Below, piece after piece: positions 1-8,752 of a stretch of DNA of 64,000 nucleotides. Source of the DNA: UBA4781 sp963674975 (GTDB taxonomy: Bacteria > Chloroflexota > Anaerolineae > Anaerolineales > Anaerolineaceae); assembly GCA_963674975.1 (NCBI GenBank), contig OY771913.1, positions 1,798,001 through 1,862,000 of the forward strand. Reading direction: 5' to 3'. The notes below the pieces were generated by a model that searched no databases, was not told the origin of the DNA, and saw nothing but the letters and a program-made list of their open reading frames with translations. The translations under genes and the position numbers were made by a program. Numbering within the stretch: the first letter of the stretch is position 1; the number at the start of each line of letters is the position of its first letter.

Positions 1-648
1 AGCAGAAATCTCAATGAGCTTCTCTCGAAAATGGTAACGTTTCACATTCCATATACCGATGTTCTCCTGAAGAATCAAAGCAAATTGTCTTCTTATCAAG
101 GAGCACAGATCGAACTGATGCTTGAAAAGGCTTTTTATCAGAAGGTCATTGAAGAGAATAAGAAGATCCTTGATCAAACGCCTTTACTGAAAGAGTATTT
201 CGCAATTCACGCAGATCAAGAAAATATTATGTTTGCCCTGCGGATTGTAAAAAGCCCCGAAATGGTTGCTGCAAACCAGCTGATTGTGAAAGATTGTTTG
301 ATCGCCGGTGGGTTAATCTCCAAATCTATTCTCATTGCTGTTTCTGAAATGAAAGATATGGAGAAGGCTATTGAAAAATTCAAAGGGACAGCCTATTACA
401 GCTATTTACAGGCGGGATTGCCTGAATATGAACAAACCGGCTTGCTGACAGAATTCGAAGAAAAATTAAAGAATATGCTGTTGGAAAGAGCAGGGGAATA
501 TCAAGTTCAAGATCCGATCGGTGTAGGCATTCCTTTTGGTTATATCATTCGTAAAACAAATGAGATGCGGAACCTTTTGTGGATCGCAAAAGGGATCCAG
601 TTAGGATTTGATTCCGCTGATATCATTGAGCATCTGGAAGTATTATGA
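1..648 (+). CDS. atpC: V-type ATP synthase subunit C, 3' part (runs off left edge)
   Basis: The reading frame is open from base 1; the first methionine is at base 31, but the frame continues upstream of it, so the N-terminal part lies outside the window. About 215 residues are visible, against roughly 330 for a full V/A-ATPase subunit C (the d-type subunit). The visible end, with the stretch PFGYIIRKTNEMRNL and many short helices, fits this family. The subunit forms the socket that links the membrane ring to the central stalk. The TGA stop overlaps the ATG of the next gene, and the F, A, B and D subunit genes follow, which strongly supports the call. Operon context carries much of the weight because the subunit is poorly conserved. 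Confidence 0.88.
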   Translation, partial: SRNLNELLSKMVTFHIPYTDVLLKNQSKLSSYQGAQIELMLEKAFYQKVIEENKKILDQTPLLKEYFAIHADQENIMFALRIVKSPEMVAANQLIVKDCLIAGGLISKSILIAVSEMKDMEKAIEKFKGTAYYSYLQAGLPEYEQTGLLTEFEEKLKNMLLERAGEYQVQDPIGVGIPFGYIIRKTNEMRNLLWIAKGIQLGFDSADIIEHLEVL

Positions 649-998
649 AAAACAAGCTGATTGTGATCACAACGGTTAGTATGGCAAACGGATACCGCCT
701 GGCGGGTACCGAAGCGTACGGCGTTGTGGATGCAAAAGAAGCGGCAGACCTGGTAAGAAAATTCGTTGACTGCAGTGATTCTATTTTATTGGCAATTGAT
801 GATGAAATATTTTCTCAAATGGATCGGAAACTCATGAAAGATGTTTACGAGTGTAAACATCTTTCATTGGTGACGATTCCGGGAAAATCAACGAAAGTTG
901 ACAGCAGATTGAATCAGACGTATTTATATAATATGATTCGGCATGCAACGGGAGTGCAAATCCATTTCAAAGGTGAAGTTAATGGAAGCAGTAAATAA
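645..998 (+). CDS. atpF: V-type ATP synthase subunit F
   Basis: A 117-residue protein of the V/A-ATPase F subunit family, a small Rossmann-like stalk component that contacts the A3B3 head and tunes coupling. The N-terminus (KLIVITTVSMANGYRLAG) and the motif SILLAIDDEIF match the family pattern of a strand followed by a pocket and a DD/DE turn. The start ATG overlaps the previous stop (ATGA at 645-648), with GGAAG at about 8 bases upstream. Its 3' end overlaps the start of the A subunit gene by 17 bases, so translation is probably coupled. Length is normal for the family (100 to 115 residues). Confidence 0.9.
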   Translation: MKNKLIVITTVSMANGYRLAGTEAYGVVDAKEAADLVRKFVDCSDSILLAIDDEIFSQMDRKLMKDVYECKHLSLVTIPGKSTKVDSRLNQTYLYNMIRHATGVQIHFKGEVNGSSK

Positions 999-2790
999 AA
1001 AATTCGGAACTATCAACAGAATATCCGGTCCTGTTGTTGGCGTAACCGGGCTGGAAGATGCCCGTCTGCACGATATGGTTTTTGTTGGCGAGAGAAAACT
1101 TGTTGGCGAAGTTATTCGCATGTCGGGGAAGCAGGCTACCATCCAGGTTTATGAAGAAACCTCCGGTTTGAAGGTCGGCGAACCGATCTTTGGAACCGGT
1201 CACCCGCTGATCGCTCATCTGGGACCTGGATTGATGGGACAGATTTTTGATGGACTGCAGCGTCCTCTAACCAAACTGGCTGAAGTAGAAGGTAATTTTC
1301 TGCAGCGTGGTATCAGTGAAGATTCACTCCCGCACGATAAATTATGGAAATTTACTCCCCTTGTAAAAGAAGGCGACTTGGTCCATGCGGGCAATATTCT
1401 TGGTGAGGTTCCTGAAACACAAAGTATTGCTCATCGTGTAATGGTTCCACCCAATACCAGCGGACAGGTTGTCGAGGTTCGGGAAGGGGAATTAACCCTG
1501 GATGATTGGGTTGTGAAGATAAAAAACGAACAGGAAAAGATCGTGGAAGTGGGTATGGAGCATGTTTGGCCGGTACGCACCGCACGACCTTATAAACGCA
1601 GATTGGATCTGGCAGAGCCGCTGGTCACCGGAAAACGGGTGATTGATATGTTCTTCCCAATTCCGAAGGGCGGTTCGGCGATCATCCCCGGAGGGTTTGG
1701 AACCGGAAAAACCGTGATTCAGCAGTCACTGGCGCGCTGGTCTGATGTTGATGTGGTGGTGTATGTGGGCTGCGGAGAACGCGGTAATGAAATGGCTGAA
1801 GTGCTGATGGAATTACCGGAATTGGAAGACCGCGTGAAAGGAATTCCTCTGATCAACCGCACGGTTCTCATTGCCAATACTTCCAACATGCCTGTAGCTG
1901 CCCGTGAAGCCAGTATTTACCTGGGAATCACGATCGCAGAGTATTATCGCGATATGGGCTACGATGTGCTGATGCTGGCAGACTCTACCTCGCGTTGGGG
2001 TGAAGCGCTGCGTGAAGTTTCAGGACGTCTGGAAGAGATTCCTGGCAAGGAAGGTTATCCTGCTTATCTATCTTCCCGTTTGGCAGAATTCTATGAACGT
2101 GCCGGGCATGTCGATTGCCTCGGCAATGGAGAAGATAAACCGTTCGCCGGACATCGAGAAGGATCAGTTTCATTGGTCGGCGCTGTATCTCCTCCAGGAG
2201 GCGATTTTTCAGATCCCATTACACAAAGCTCCATGCGCATTACCGGTGTTTTTTGGGCATTGGATTATGAACTTTCTCGAAAACGGCACTTTCCGGCAAT
2301 TAACTGGATCAAGAGTTTTTCGCTGGTTGATCTTTCCCGCTGGTTTGGAGATAATGTTGAAGAAGATTTTCCAAAGCTGGTGAGAGAAGCAAAATCATTG
2401 CTTGGACGTGAAAACGAGCTTCTCCAGGTTGTGCAGTTGATCGGTCAGGAAGCGCTTTCTGACATGGAACGTGAGATATTGATCGTTTCAAGATTGTTAA
2501 GAGAAGATTTCTTACAACAGTCAGCCATTCAAGATACAGATGCGTTCTGCAGTCTTGAAAAATCATACTGGATGTTGAAGGCGATCCTTGAATATCATCA
2601 AAAAGCTCAAGAAGCATTGAATATGGGAATTGAACTTTCCCAGTTTACCGATTTAGCCGTGGTGCAGCGAATAGCACGTATGAAGGAAATTGATGTGCAA
2701 AAAGCTACACCGGAGATAAAACGATTGATCGGGAAGATTGATGACGCTTTTAATAATTTAATTTCTAATTGGGAAACTGAAAATGCCTGA
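982..2790 (+). CDS. atpA: V-type ATP synthase catalytic subunit A
   Basis: Catalytic A subunit of the V/A-type ATPase, which hydrolyses or makes ATP in the A3B3 head coupled to H+ or Na+ movement. It has the N-terminal barrel (INRISGPVVGVTG), the bulge region specific to A subunits (about residues 110 to 190), and the P-loop PGGFGTGKTV near residues 236 to 245. GERGNEM and LADSTSRWGEALRE follow, all typical. An ATG exists in frame at 943, but 982 is preferred: AAAGGTG lies 7 bases before it and the encoded start MEAVNKKFGTI matches family N-termini. The resulting 602 residues are the usual length. It overlaps atpF upstream and atpB downstream. Confidence 0.97.
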   Translation: MEAVNKKFGTINRISGPVVGVTGLEDARLHDMVFVGERKLVGEVIRMSGKQATIQVYEETSGLKVGEPIFGTGHPLIAHLGPGLMGQIFDGLQRPLTKLAEVEGNFLQRGISEDSLPHDKLWKFTPLVKEGDLVHAGNILGEVPETQSIAHRVMVPPNTSGQVVEVREGELTLDDWVVKIKNEQEKIVEVGMEHVWPVRTARPYKRRLDLAEPLVTGKRVIDMFFPIPKGGSAIIPGGFGTGKTVIQQSLARWSDVDVVVYVGCGERGNEMAEVLMELPELEDRVKGIPLINRTVLIANTSNMPVAAREASIYLGITIAEYYRDMGYDVLMLADSTSRWGEALREVSGRLEEIPGKEGYPAYLSSRLAEFYERAGHVDCLGNGEDKPFAGHREGSVSLVGAVSPPGGDFSDPITQSSMRITGVFWALDYELSRKRHFPAINWIKSFSLVDLSRWFGDNVEEDFPKLVREAKSLLGRENELLQVVQLIGQEALSDMEREILIVSRLLREDFLQQSAIQDTDAFCSLEKSYWMLKAILEYHQKAQEALNMGIELSQFTDLAVVQRIARMKEIDVQKATPEIKRLIGKIDDAFNNLISNWETENA

Positions 2791-4192
2791 AAAATTGAAA
2801 AAGATTAGATTAGCCACTAAAGAATACCGCACACTTACACAAATTAAAGGACCATTGATCTTTGTGGAGCGTGTGGCTGATGTGGCATTTGATGAAATGG
2901 TGCAGATCATCGATCCAGATGGACATCCGCGGGTAGGACGTGTACTTGAGATCGATGGGGATATGGCGGTTATTCAAATGTTTCTGGGAACGGAAGGACT
3001 GGATATATCGCGAACCGGCGTGCGTTTTTCAGGAGATGTGGTGCGCTTGAAAGTATCACTTTCCATGCTGGGACGTATTCTTAATGGAACAGGTGAACCG
3101 ATCGATGGCGGACCGGAAATTGTTCCTGAGAAAATGGAAGACATCAATGGCTCACCCATTAATCCGGCAGTCAGAAATGAACCGCGTGAATTCATTCAAA
3201 CCGGTATTTCTACCATTGATGGGTTGAATTCACTGGCTCGTGGGCAGAAACTTCCTATCTTCTCCGGTTCCGGTTTGCCGGGCAATGAACTGGCAGCACA
3301 GATCGCTTCGCAGGCGCGCGTTCTTTCTGATGGGAAGAGCGGCGATGAACCATTTGCTGTTGTATTCGCTGCCATCGGGATCACCCATCGTGAATCCTCA
3401 TTCTTCATTGAACACTTCCGCTCAAGCGGTGCGCTGGATAGAACGGTGGTATTTCTTAACCATGCTGATGACCCGACCATTGAGCGTATTATGACGCCGC
3501 GGGCAGCATTAACCACTGCAGAATACCTTGCATTTACGCACAACCTGCATGTTCTGGTTATCCTGACGGATATGACCAATTACTGCGAAGCCTTGCGAGA
3601 ATTATCCGTAGCGCGGGAAGAACTTCCCGGTAGACGTGGATATCCCGGTTATATGTACTCTGACCTGGCAAGTTTGTATGAGCGTGCTGGGCGGATCAAA
3701 GGAAAAGAAGGGTCGGTAACACAGTTGATCTTGCTTTCCATGCCGGATGATGATATTACCCACCCGATCCCCGACCTTACCGGTTACATTACCGAAGGGC
3801 AGATCGTATTGGGCAGGCTCCTTCATCAGAAAGGTGTTTTCCCGCCGGTTGATGTGCTTCCATCTCTTTCCCGATTGATGAAAGAGGCGATTGGCAAAGG
3901 ACATACCCGCGAAGATCATCAGGCATTGGCAGATCAGATTTATTCCTTCTATGCAGAGGGACGCGATCTTGAGAAACTGGTTGCTATTATCGGTGAGGCT
4001 TCACTTACCGAGCAGGATCAGCGCGTGCTTAATTTCTCAAAACGCTTTGAACAGGAATTTGTCAACCAGGGCGATGCGAACCGCAGTATCGAAGATACAT
4101 TAGACCTGGCATGGGATCTTCTCTCTGCTTTCCCGAAAGAAGCTCTAAAGAGAATTCCGGAAAAATTCATTGAGAAATACTACAAAGGCTGA
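2783..4192 (+). CDS. atpB: V-type ATP synthase subunit B
   Basis: Non-catalytic nucleotide-binding B subunit of the V/A-type ATPase (469 residues). The N-terminal barrel (YRTLTQIKGPLIFVE) is followed by the nucleotide-binding fold. As expected for a B subunit, the P-loop position reads FSGSGLPGNELA and lacks the GKT lysine, so it is structural or regulatory. TDMTNYCEALRELS and ELPGRRGYPGYMYSDL are family signatures. The ATG lies inside the last codons of atpA (8-base overlap including the stop), implying coupled translation and fixed A:B stoichiometry. The atpD gene begins 8 bases after its stop. Confidence 0.97.
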   Translation: MPEKLKKIRLATKEYRTLTQIKGPLIFVERVADVAFDEMVQIIDPDGHPRVGRVLEIDGDMAVIQMFLGTEGLDISRTGVRFSGDVVRLKVSLSMLGRILNGTGEPIDGGPEIVPEKMEDINGSPINPAVRNEPREFIQTGISTIDGLNSLARGQKLPIFSGSGLPGNELAAQIASQARVLSDGKSGDEPFAVVFAAIGITHRESSFFIEHFRSSGALDRTVVFLNHADDPTIERIMTPRAALTTAEYLAFTHNLHVLVILTDMTNYCEALRELSVAREELPGRRGYPGYMYSDLASLYERAGRIKGKEGSVTQLILLSMPDDDITHPIPDLTGYITEGQIVLGRLLHQKGVFPPVDVLPSLSRLMKEAIGKGHTREDHQALADQIYSFYAEGRDLEKLVAIIGEASLTEQDQRVLNFSKRFEQEFVNQGDANRSIEDTLDLAWDLLSAFPKEALKRIPEKFIEKYYKG

Positions 4193-4200
4193 TTCTTATT

Positions 4201-4863
4201 ATGATCGATGTTTCTAATATCTCCATAACCCGCAGCCAGTTGCTGGCTACCAAACAACAGCTGGGACTTACACAGCAGGGTTATGACCTGCTGGATAAGA
4301 AACGTCTTGCATTGATGCAGAAGATCATTGAACTGCAGGATGAAGTTGTTGAGAAAGCAAAAAACCTGCAGAAATTGACCAATAGAGCTCAAGTAAACCT
4401 GGCACGGGCAGAATCCTTTGTGGGTGAAGGACGTGTAAAAGCGGCTTCACTTGGTCAGTATGAAGAAAGCCCTATTGAGATCAATCATTCGGTAGTAATG
4501 GGTGTTCAGGTTCCGCGTATTCAGAGCAGTGAATCAAGGAATAAAAAAGCATCTCAAGCTACTTCATTTAATTCTACTTCTACCATGGTAGAAGAAGCAG
4601 GAAATGCATTTAATAAAAATGTGGATGGGATTATTCAACTGGCTGATGGAGAAATCCAGTTGGCTGTATTGATGAAGGAGATACTGCACAACACACGCCG
4701 TTTGAAAGCGCTTGAACTGATCGTCATCCCGCGGCTGCAGGGTGAATACTCTTATATTCGCGATGAGCTGGATGAACGTGAACGTGCTGATCATTTTCGT
4801 CTGAAACTGGCGAAAGAAGTCATTGAAAGAAAAAATATTCGCAATCAGGCGCGCCGCAGTTAA
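4201..4863 (+). CDS. atpD: V-type ATP synthase subunit D
   Basis: Central-shaft D subunit, 220 residues, mostly long helices with the family start ISITRSQLLATKQQLGLTQQGYDLLDKKR and a C-terminal helix ending in basic residues. It rotates inside the A3B3 head with subunit F. The middle (about residues 95 to 140) is poorly conserved, as usual. This is the last gene of the operon. Its TAA stop overlaps by bases the stop of the convergent folP gene (both use the GTTAAC at 4859-4864), with no terminator hairpin between the two operons. Confidence 0.94.
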   Translation: MIDVSNISITRSQLLATKQQLGLTQQGYDLLDKKRLALMQKIIELQDEVVEKAKNLQKLTNRAQVNLARAESFVGEGRVKAASLGQYEESPIEINHSVVMGVQVPRIQSSESRNKKASQATSFNSTSTMVEEAGNAFNKNVDGIIQLADGEIQLAVLMKEILHNTRRLKALELIVIPRLQGEYSYIRDELDERERADHFRLKLAKEVIERKNIRNQARRS

Positions 4864-5723
4864 CTGCGGATGATCGCGTCGCTCATCTTTGCTACCCGTG
4901 CCATAACACCCACATCATGCACGCGGATAATATCTGCACCATTATTGATCCCCAGTGCAACTGCAGCGGCGGTACCCTCCAAACGCTCTTCTGGCGGAAG
5001 ATCCAGTGTGTACCCGATAAAGGATTTCCGAGATACTCCCAGTAAAATGGGATAGCCCATCTTGCGTATATCCCGTAAATGTTGAATGATGCTCAAGTTT
5101 TGCTCGACGGTTTTCCCAAATCCCACCCCCGGGTCAAGAATGATATCTTGTTCTCGAATACCGGCAGATTTGGCGGTGTCGATGCTCTCCTGCAGGTCGC
5201 TGCAGATCTCTCCCATCAAATCTTGATAAACATCGCCGACATACATTGCCCCTAAATTTTTGGATTTTTGGAAGATATCAGTATGACTGCGGTTGTGCAT
5301 GAGAACGATAGGTGCTTCATAACTGGCGGTCACTTTGGCGAGTTCGGGATCCTTTTTTAATCCCCAAATGTCATTGATCATAGTGGCGCCGGCTGCCAGG
5401 CATCGTTCGGCTACGGCAGCTTTATAGGTATCAATGGAGATGATTGCCCCGGAGTTCAACTTGACGATCTGTTTCAAAACAGGAAGCAGTCTTTCCAATT
5501 CTGTTTCGGCGGTTACGGGTTCAGAGCCGGGACGGCTGCTTTCGGCGCCCAGGTCGAGTATATCCGCCCCTTCTTCAAGAAAGCGAACAGCCTGTTCGAC
5601 TGCAGCGGCAGCCATATCTTCTTTTTTCATCAAACCGTCCCCTGAAAAACTATCAGGAGTGAGATTGATGATTCCCATGATGAAAGTGCGTGTTCCAAAC
5701 GGCAAAATTTGATTTTCTGCCAT
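4860..5723 (-). CDS. folP: Dihydropteroate synthase
   Basis: Condenses 6-hydroxymethyl-7,8-dihydropterin diphosphate with p-aminobenzoate to give dihydropteroate in folate synthesis; cytosolic TIM barrel. The three family signatures are visible: MGIINLTPDSFSGDG (about residues 15 to 29), LGAESSRPGSEPV, and ILDPGVGFGKTVEQN. Length 287 residues is normal. It starts 3 bases after the stop of folK, the enzyme that makes its substrate, so the two are one operon. The stop overlaps that of the opposing atpD. No feature suggests sulfonamide-resistance-type insertions. Confidence 0.97.
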   Translation of the reverse strand: MAENQILPFGTRTFIMGIINLTPDSFSGDGLMKKEDMAAAAVEQAVRFLEEGADILDLGAESSRPGSEPVTAETELERLLPVLKQIVKLNSGAIISIDTYKAAVAERCLAAGATMINDIWGLKKDPELAKVTASYEAPIVLMHNRSHTDIFQKSKNLGAMYVGDVYQDLMGEICSDLQESIDTAKSAGIREQDIILDPGVGFGKTVEQNLSIIQHLRDIRKMGYPILLGVSRKSFIGYTLDLPPEERLEGTAAAVALGINNGADIIRVHDVGVMARVAKMSDAIIRS

Positions 5724-5726
5724 GGG

Positions 5727-6224
5727 TTACTCCTTTGGGGTAGATTCCTCAAGCGGGATTATTCCCTGTTGATCTATATGTTGGACAAGATCATGAACGG
5801 TTTGCTGCAGCACAGGATGGACCCACTGTGGGGCGATCTCATCCAGCGGAACCAGAACAAAAGCTCTCTCCGCGATCATCGGGTGGGGGATGGATAAGTT
5901 TTCCTCATCCAGAATGAGGTCATCGTAGAAAAGGATGTCAATATCGATCACCCGCGGACCATATCGGAAGGTTAAAGTACGCCCTATTCCTTTTTCGATC
6001 TCCTTGACTTCAGCTAAAAGTTCAAGTGGCTCCATTTCGGTTTCTGCAGATAAAACCTGATTTAAAAAAGCAGGCTGGTCGGTAAATCCCCACGGTTGTG
6101 TTTCGTAGATCTTCGAGATCCGATCGATATGCAGATTTTTCCGCAGGGCAGAAACCGCCTTTTGCAGGTTTTCTCTGCGCTTGCCCAGGTTGGAACCAAT
6201 ACCGAGAAATACACGGTGGCTCAT
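5727..6224 (-). CDS. folK: 2-amino-4-hydroxy-6-hydroxymethyldihydropteridine diphosphokinase
   Basis: HPPK transfers diphosphate from ATP to 6-hydroxymethyl-7,8-dihydropterin, the step before dihydropteroate synthase. Family marks seen are FLGIGSNLGKRRENL at the N-terminus, the RYGPRVIDIDILFYDD stretch with the two magnesium-binding aspartates, and IPHPMIAERAFVLVPLDEI. The 165 residues are standard for a single-domain HPPK. It lies directly upstream of folP with a 3-base gap. The start at 6224 gives MSHRVFLGIGS, and it sits 10 bases downstream of the homoserine dehydrogenase stop, so the run hom-folK-folP may be cotranscribed. There is no folB in the window. Confidence 0.96.
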   Translation of the reverse strand: MSHRVFLGIGSNLGKRRENLQKAVSALRKNLHIDRISKIYETQPWGFTDQPAFLNQVLSAETEMEPLELLAEVKEIEKGIGRTLTFRYGPRVIDIDILFYDDLILDEENLSIPHPMIAERAFVLVPLDEIAPQWVHPVLQQTVHDLVQHIDQQGIIPLEESTPKE

Positions 6225-6234
6225 TCAACGTTCC

Positions 6235-7251
6235 TTAGCGGTAGATATTCAAAATATCTGCAAGCATTCCATACGCGGTAGTATCCGGGCTTGGGTTTGA
6301 CTCCAACATACCCAGACCGGGCAGCACATCAGACTTGAAAAGGATGTAGGAACTGGTTCCGTCCACGCTGAAAAATGGACTTTTCGGTCCTACCATTTTG
6401 GGGGCTACGGAAAGCACCCACTCGGTGGAATTTTTCTCTGCTGAACAGACCAGCTTCCAGCGTTTACCTTTCTCTTTTGCTAACTGCATATCCGCTTCGG
6501 TAAGAGAGCGAATGCCGCTGCGTGTGATCTGCTGGGGAATCACCGGATGATTCAACAGGACGGTAGACAGGGCGGCTACCTTGACTGCGGCATCCCACCC
6601 GTCGATATCGCCGCTGGGATCTGTTTCTGCGATGCCGATGGATTGTGCATACTTCACTGCCTGCTCAAAGCTTTCCCCTTCTTCCATTCTGCACAGGATC
6701 AGATTGGTGCAGGAATTTAAGATGCCTTCAAATCCGGTGATCTGCATGGCAGGCAGTGCTTCACGAACCACTGAAAAAACTGGTGCGCCATCCATGACGG
6801 TCGATTCGAAATAGAATTTTTTATTTTTCTGTTTCGCCAGTGCGGTAAGCTTTTCGTAAGCGTGAACGATAGGTCCTTTATTGGCGGTGACGGCATGCAT
6901 GCCGTTTTCCAGCACGCAGGTCAGGTAGTTAATAGCCGGCTGACCGGTTTCATAATTGACCGGAGTATTTTCGATAAATAGATCCGCCCTGCATTTTGCG
7001 ATCATCTCTTCGGCATCTTTGAAAGTAATACAGTTGGGAAAGCGCTCGGGCGAAAAGGCACCGGAGGTCAGTGTTTCAAGGTTAAAACCATCCGATTTTC
7101 CCAAACAGCCGTGCGTTGCGGTGCTGATTCCGGTAATGCGCAGGTCCAGCTGCATGGATTTTTCGATTTCTGCATGCTTTCTATTAACCAGACGGGTAAA
7201 AGCTTTCCCTACGTTCCCATAACCTGCCATGATGATTGCAATTGATTTCAT
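6235..7251 (-). CDS. hom: Homoserine dehydrogenase (short form, no ACT domain)
   Basis: NAD(P)-dependent reduction of aspartate semialdehyde to homoserine, for threonine and methionine synthesis. The Rossmann motif MAGYGNVGKAF is at the N-terminus. The central catalytic region ETDPSGDIDGWDAAVK (about residues 205 to 220) is the family signature. I chose the ATG at 7251 because AGGAA lies just upstream; a longer frame to 7332 would add 27 unconserved residues and overlap murI. The resulting 338 residues end soon after the catalytic domain, so the C-terminal ACT regulatory domain of the roughly 430-residue enzymes is absent. This suggests no ACT-mediated threonine feedback. Confidence 0.94.
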   Translation of the reverse strand: MKSIAIIMAGYGNVGKAFTRLVNRKHAEIEKSMQLDLRITGISTATHGCLGKSDGFNLETLTSGAFSPERFPNCITFKDAEEMIAKCRADLFIENTPVNYETGQPAINYLTCVLENGMHAVTANKGPIVHAYEKLTALAKQKNKKFYFESTVMDGAPVFSVVREALPAMQITGFEGILNSCTNLILCRMEEGESFEQAVKYAQSIGIAETDPSGDIDGWDAAVKVAALSTVLLNHPVIPQQITRSGIRSLTEADMQLAKEKGKRWKLVCSAEKNSTEWVLSVAPKMVGPKSPFFSVDGTSSYILFKSDVLPGLGMLESNPSPDTTAYGMLADILNIYR

Positions 7252-7288
7252 GATTTCCTCGTTTACAAAAAATGGGTTTTGAATTTGA

Positions 7289-8131
7289 TCAGTGTGTTCG
7301 AATTGTATCATTCTGCCAGGTGACGCTTTCAACAGCCGCGTCTATTCCGAGCAGTACTTTGATTTGTTGTGTAAAAACAATTGGATCGCCGCTTGTAAAA
7401 AATGAAAGGGAGCTGTGAGATGATTCTTCAGTCTGTATACCAGCCTGCTGTTCAAGCAGCGATTTCACTCTGCGGGCAATGGCAGGAGCTGGATCGATCA
7501 CCTCGATTTTCTTTCCGGCAATGGCTCGGATTTCGTCAATGACAAAGGGATAATGCGTGCAGCCCAGAACGACCGTGTCTACATTCTTTTCGATCATCGG
7601 GTAGAGAGCATGCTCAAGAATATTATGTGTTGTCTTTCCGTTTAGATTCCCCGCTTCGATTTGCTCGACCAGCCCGGAGCAGGTGTCTTGATAGATCTCC
7701 AGGTTTTCGCCATATTTATGGACAAGAGATTGATAAAGTTCTCCCTGAAAAGTGGCAGGAGTTGCCAGTACTCCCACGGCTTTGGTATGGCTTAATGTCG
7801 ATGCCGGCTTTACGGCGGGTTCCATGCCAACAATTGGCAATTCAGGGAACTGCTGCCGGAGAAATTTCAGGGCGGCTGCTGAAGCGGTGTTGCAGGCTAC
7901 TACCAGCAGATCAATGTCTTTAGTTAATAGAAATGAGGTGATTTGCCGGGAAAAGTAACGGATCTCATCCATCTGACGGCGACCATAGGGAACGTGTGCC
8001 TGGTCGGCAAAATAGAATACCTCTAGACCGGGAAGCAGTTTATGAATGGCACGTAGTACAGAAAGACCGCCTACTCCAGAATCGAAAACCCCAATTTTGA
8101 TCGATTTCATATTTGATGAATTCTCTATCAT
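7289..8131 (-). CDS. murI: Glutamate racemase
   Basis: Interconverts L- and D-glutamate to supply D-Glu for peptidoglycan. The two catalytic cysteines are in VVACNTASAAAL and VLGCTHYPF, and the N-terminal IGVFDSGVGGLSVL loop is intact. Length is 280 residues. Two starts are possible: the ATG at 8131, which has TATAAT ending 8 bases before it and would be a leaderless mRNA, or the ATG at 8110 (MKSIKIGVFDSG), which matches typical family N-termini but has only a weak, distant GAGAA. I give the longer form. It is followed by hom 37 bases later and preceded by the rplS terminator. Confidence 0.95.
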   Translation of the reverse strand: MIENSSNMKSIKIGVFDSGVGGLSVLRAIHKLLPGLEVFYFADQAHVPYGRRQMDEIRYFSRQITSFLLTKDIDLLVVACNTASAAALKFLRQQFPELPIVGMEPAVKPASTLSHTKAVGVLATPATFQGELYQSLVHKYGENLEIYQDTCSGLVEQIEAGNLNGKTTHNILEHALYPMIEKNVDTVVLGCTHYPFVIDEIRAIAGKKIEVIDPAPAIARRVKSLLEQQAGIQTEESSHSSLSFFTSGDPIVFTQQIKVLLGIDAAVESVTWQNDTIRTH

Positions 8132-8150
8132 TTGACGTGATTATAAATGA

Positions 8151-8184
8151 AAAAGGTGCAGTGTTTATGTGAACTGCACCTTTT
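8151..8184 (-). terminator. Rho-independent terminator after rplS
   Basis: Perfect 12-base inverted repeat AAAAGGTGCAGT / ACTGCACCTTTT with a 10-base loop, followed on the minus strand by a short T-run. It lies 22 bases past the rplS stop. The proposed murI -10 element lies just beyond it. Confidence 0.85.
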
Positions 8185-8206
8185 GAATACGTAAATAACT
8201 CTGACC

Positions 8207-8554
8207 TTACGAGAATTTTTGTTTTAAACGTGCTCGCTTGCCTGTGCGCTCGCGCAGGTAATATAAGCGGGCTCTGCGAACCTTGTTATGTCGCTCTACA
8301 ACCACTTTTTCAATTCGGGGAGATCGAACGAGGAAGGTTCTTTCAACACCGATCCCATTGCTGGCAACACGGCGTACGGTAAAAGTGCTGGTTTGCCCTT
8401 TCTTAGAAACGTAGAGAATGGTTCCCTTGAATACCTGAATTCTCTCACGATCGCCTTCTTTGATCTTGACATGCACGCTGACTGTATCACCAGGAGAGAG
8501 CTCGGGAATATTTGGGTTCTTTTCTGTCTCGACTTCTTTTAATAATTCGCTCAT
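8207..8554 (-). CDS. rplS: 50S ribosomal protein L19
   Basis: Ribosomal large-subunit protein at the 30S-50S interface. The 115 residues carry the family signatures SPGDTVSVHVKIKEG and RVASNGIGVERTFLVRSPRIEKVVVERHNKVRRARLYYLRE. The length is standard. It stands alone here, with its own promoter and terminator. The usual partners rimM, trmD and rpsP are not in the window. Translation start is ATG at 8554 with GAAAGAAAG just upstream. Confidence 0.97.
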   Translation of the reverse strand: MSELLKEVETEKNPNIPELSPGDTVSVHVKIKEGDRERIQVFKGTILYVSKKGQTSTFTVRRVASNGIGVERTFLVRSPRIEKVVVERHNKVRRARLYYLRERTGKRARLKQKFS

Positions 8555-8613
8555 GATCTTTCTTTCCTATTAATTAATAGATAATTGCTGTTCTTTCTTC
8601 AACACGGCGTAGA

Positions 8614-8643
8614 ATTCTACCATAGAAGGCGCTCTGCATGCAA
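8614..8643 (-). promoter_or_regulatory. Predicted rplS promoter with palindromic -10 region
   Basis: On the minus strand, TTGCAT (8643-8638), an 18-base spacer and TAGAAT (8619-8614). The -10 lies inside the perfect 12-base palindrome GTAGAATTCTAC at 8609-8620, which could be an operator or simple coincidence. Confidence 0.5.
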
Positions 8644-8752
8644 GGGATAGAATGATGCGATTGCTCAATCTGCTCTTTGCGAATCATGATAAATAGGGTA
8701 CATTTATTTGTCTTGGTTCTTGTATAGTAATGGATACGAGTATAGGTGAAAA

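Noticed and set aside
7251..7332. An N-terminal extension of homoserine dehydrogenase
   Set aside because: It would overlap the murI 3' end; the ATG at 7251 has a good ribosome-binding site and begins at the conserved Rossmann strand.
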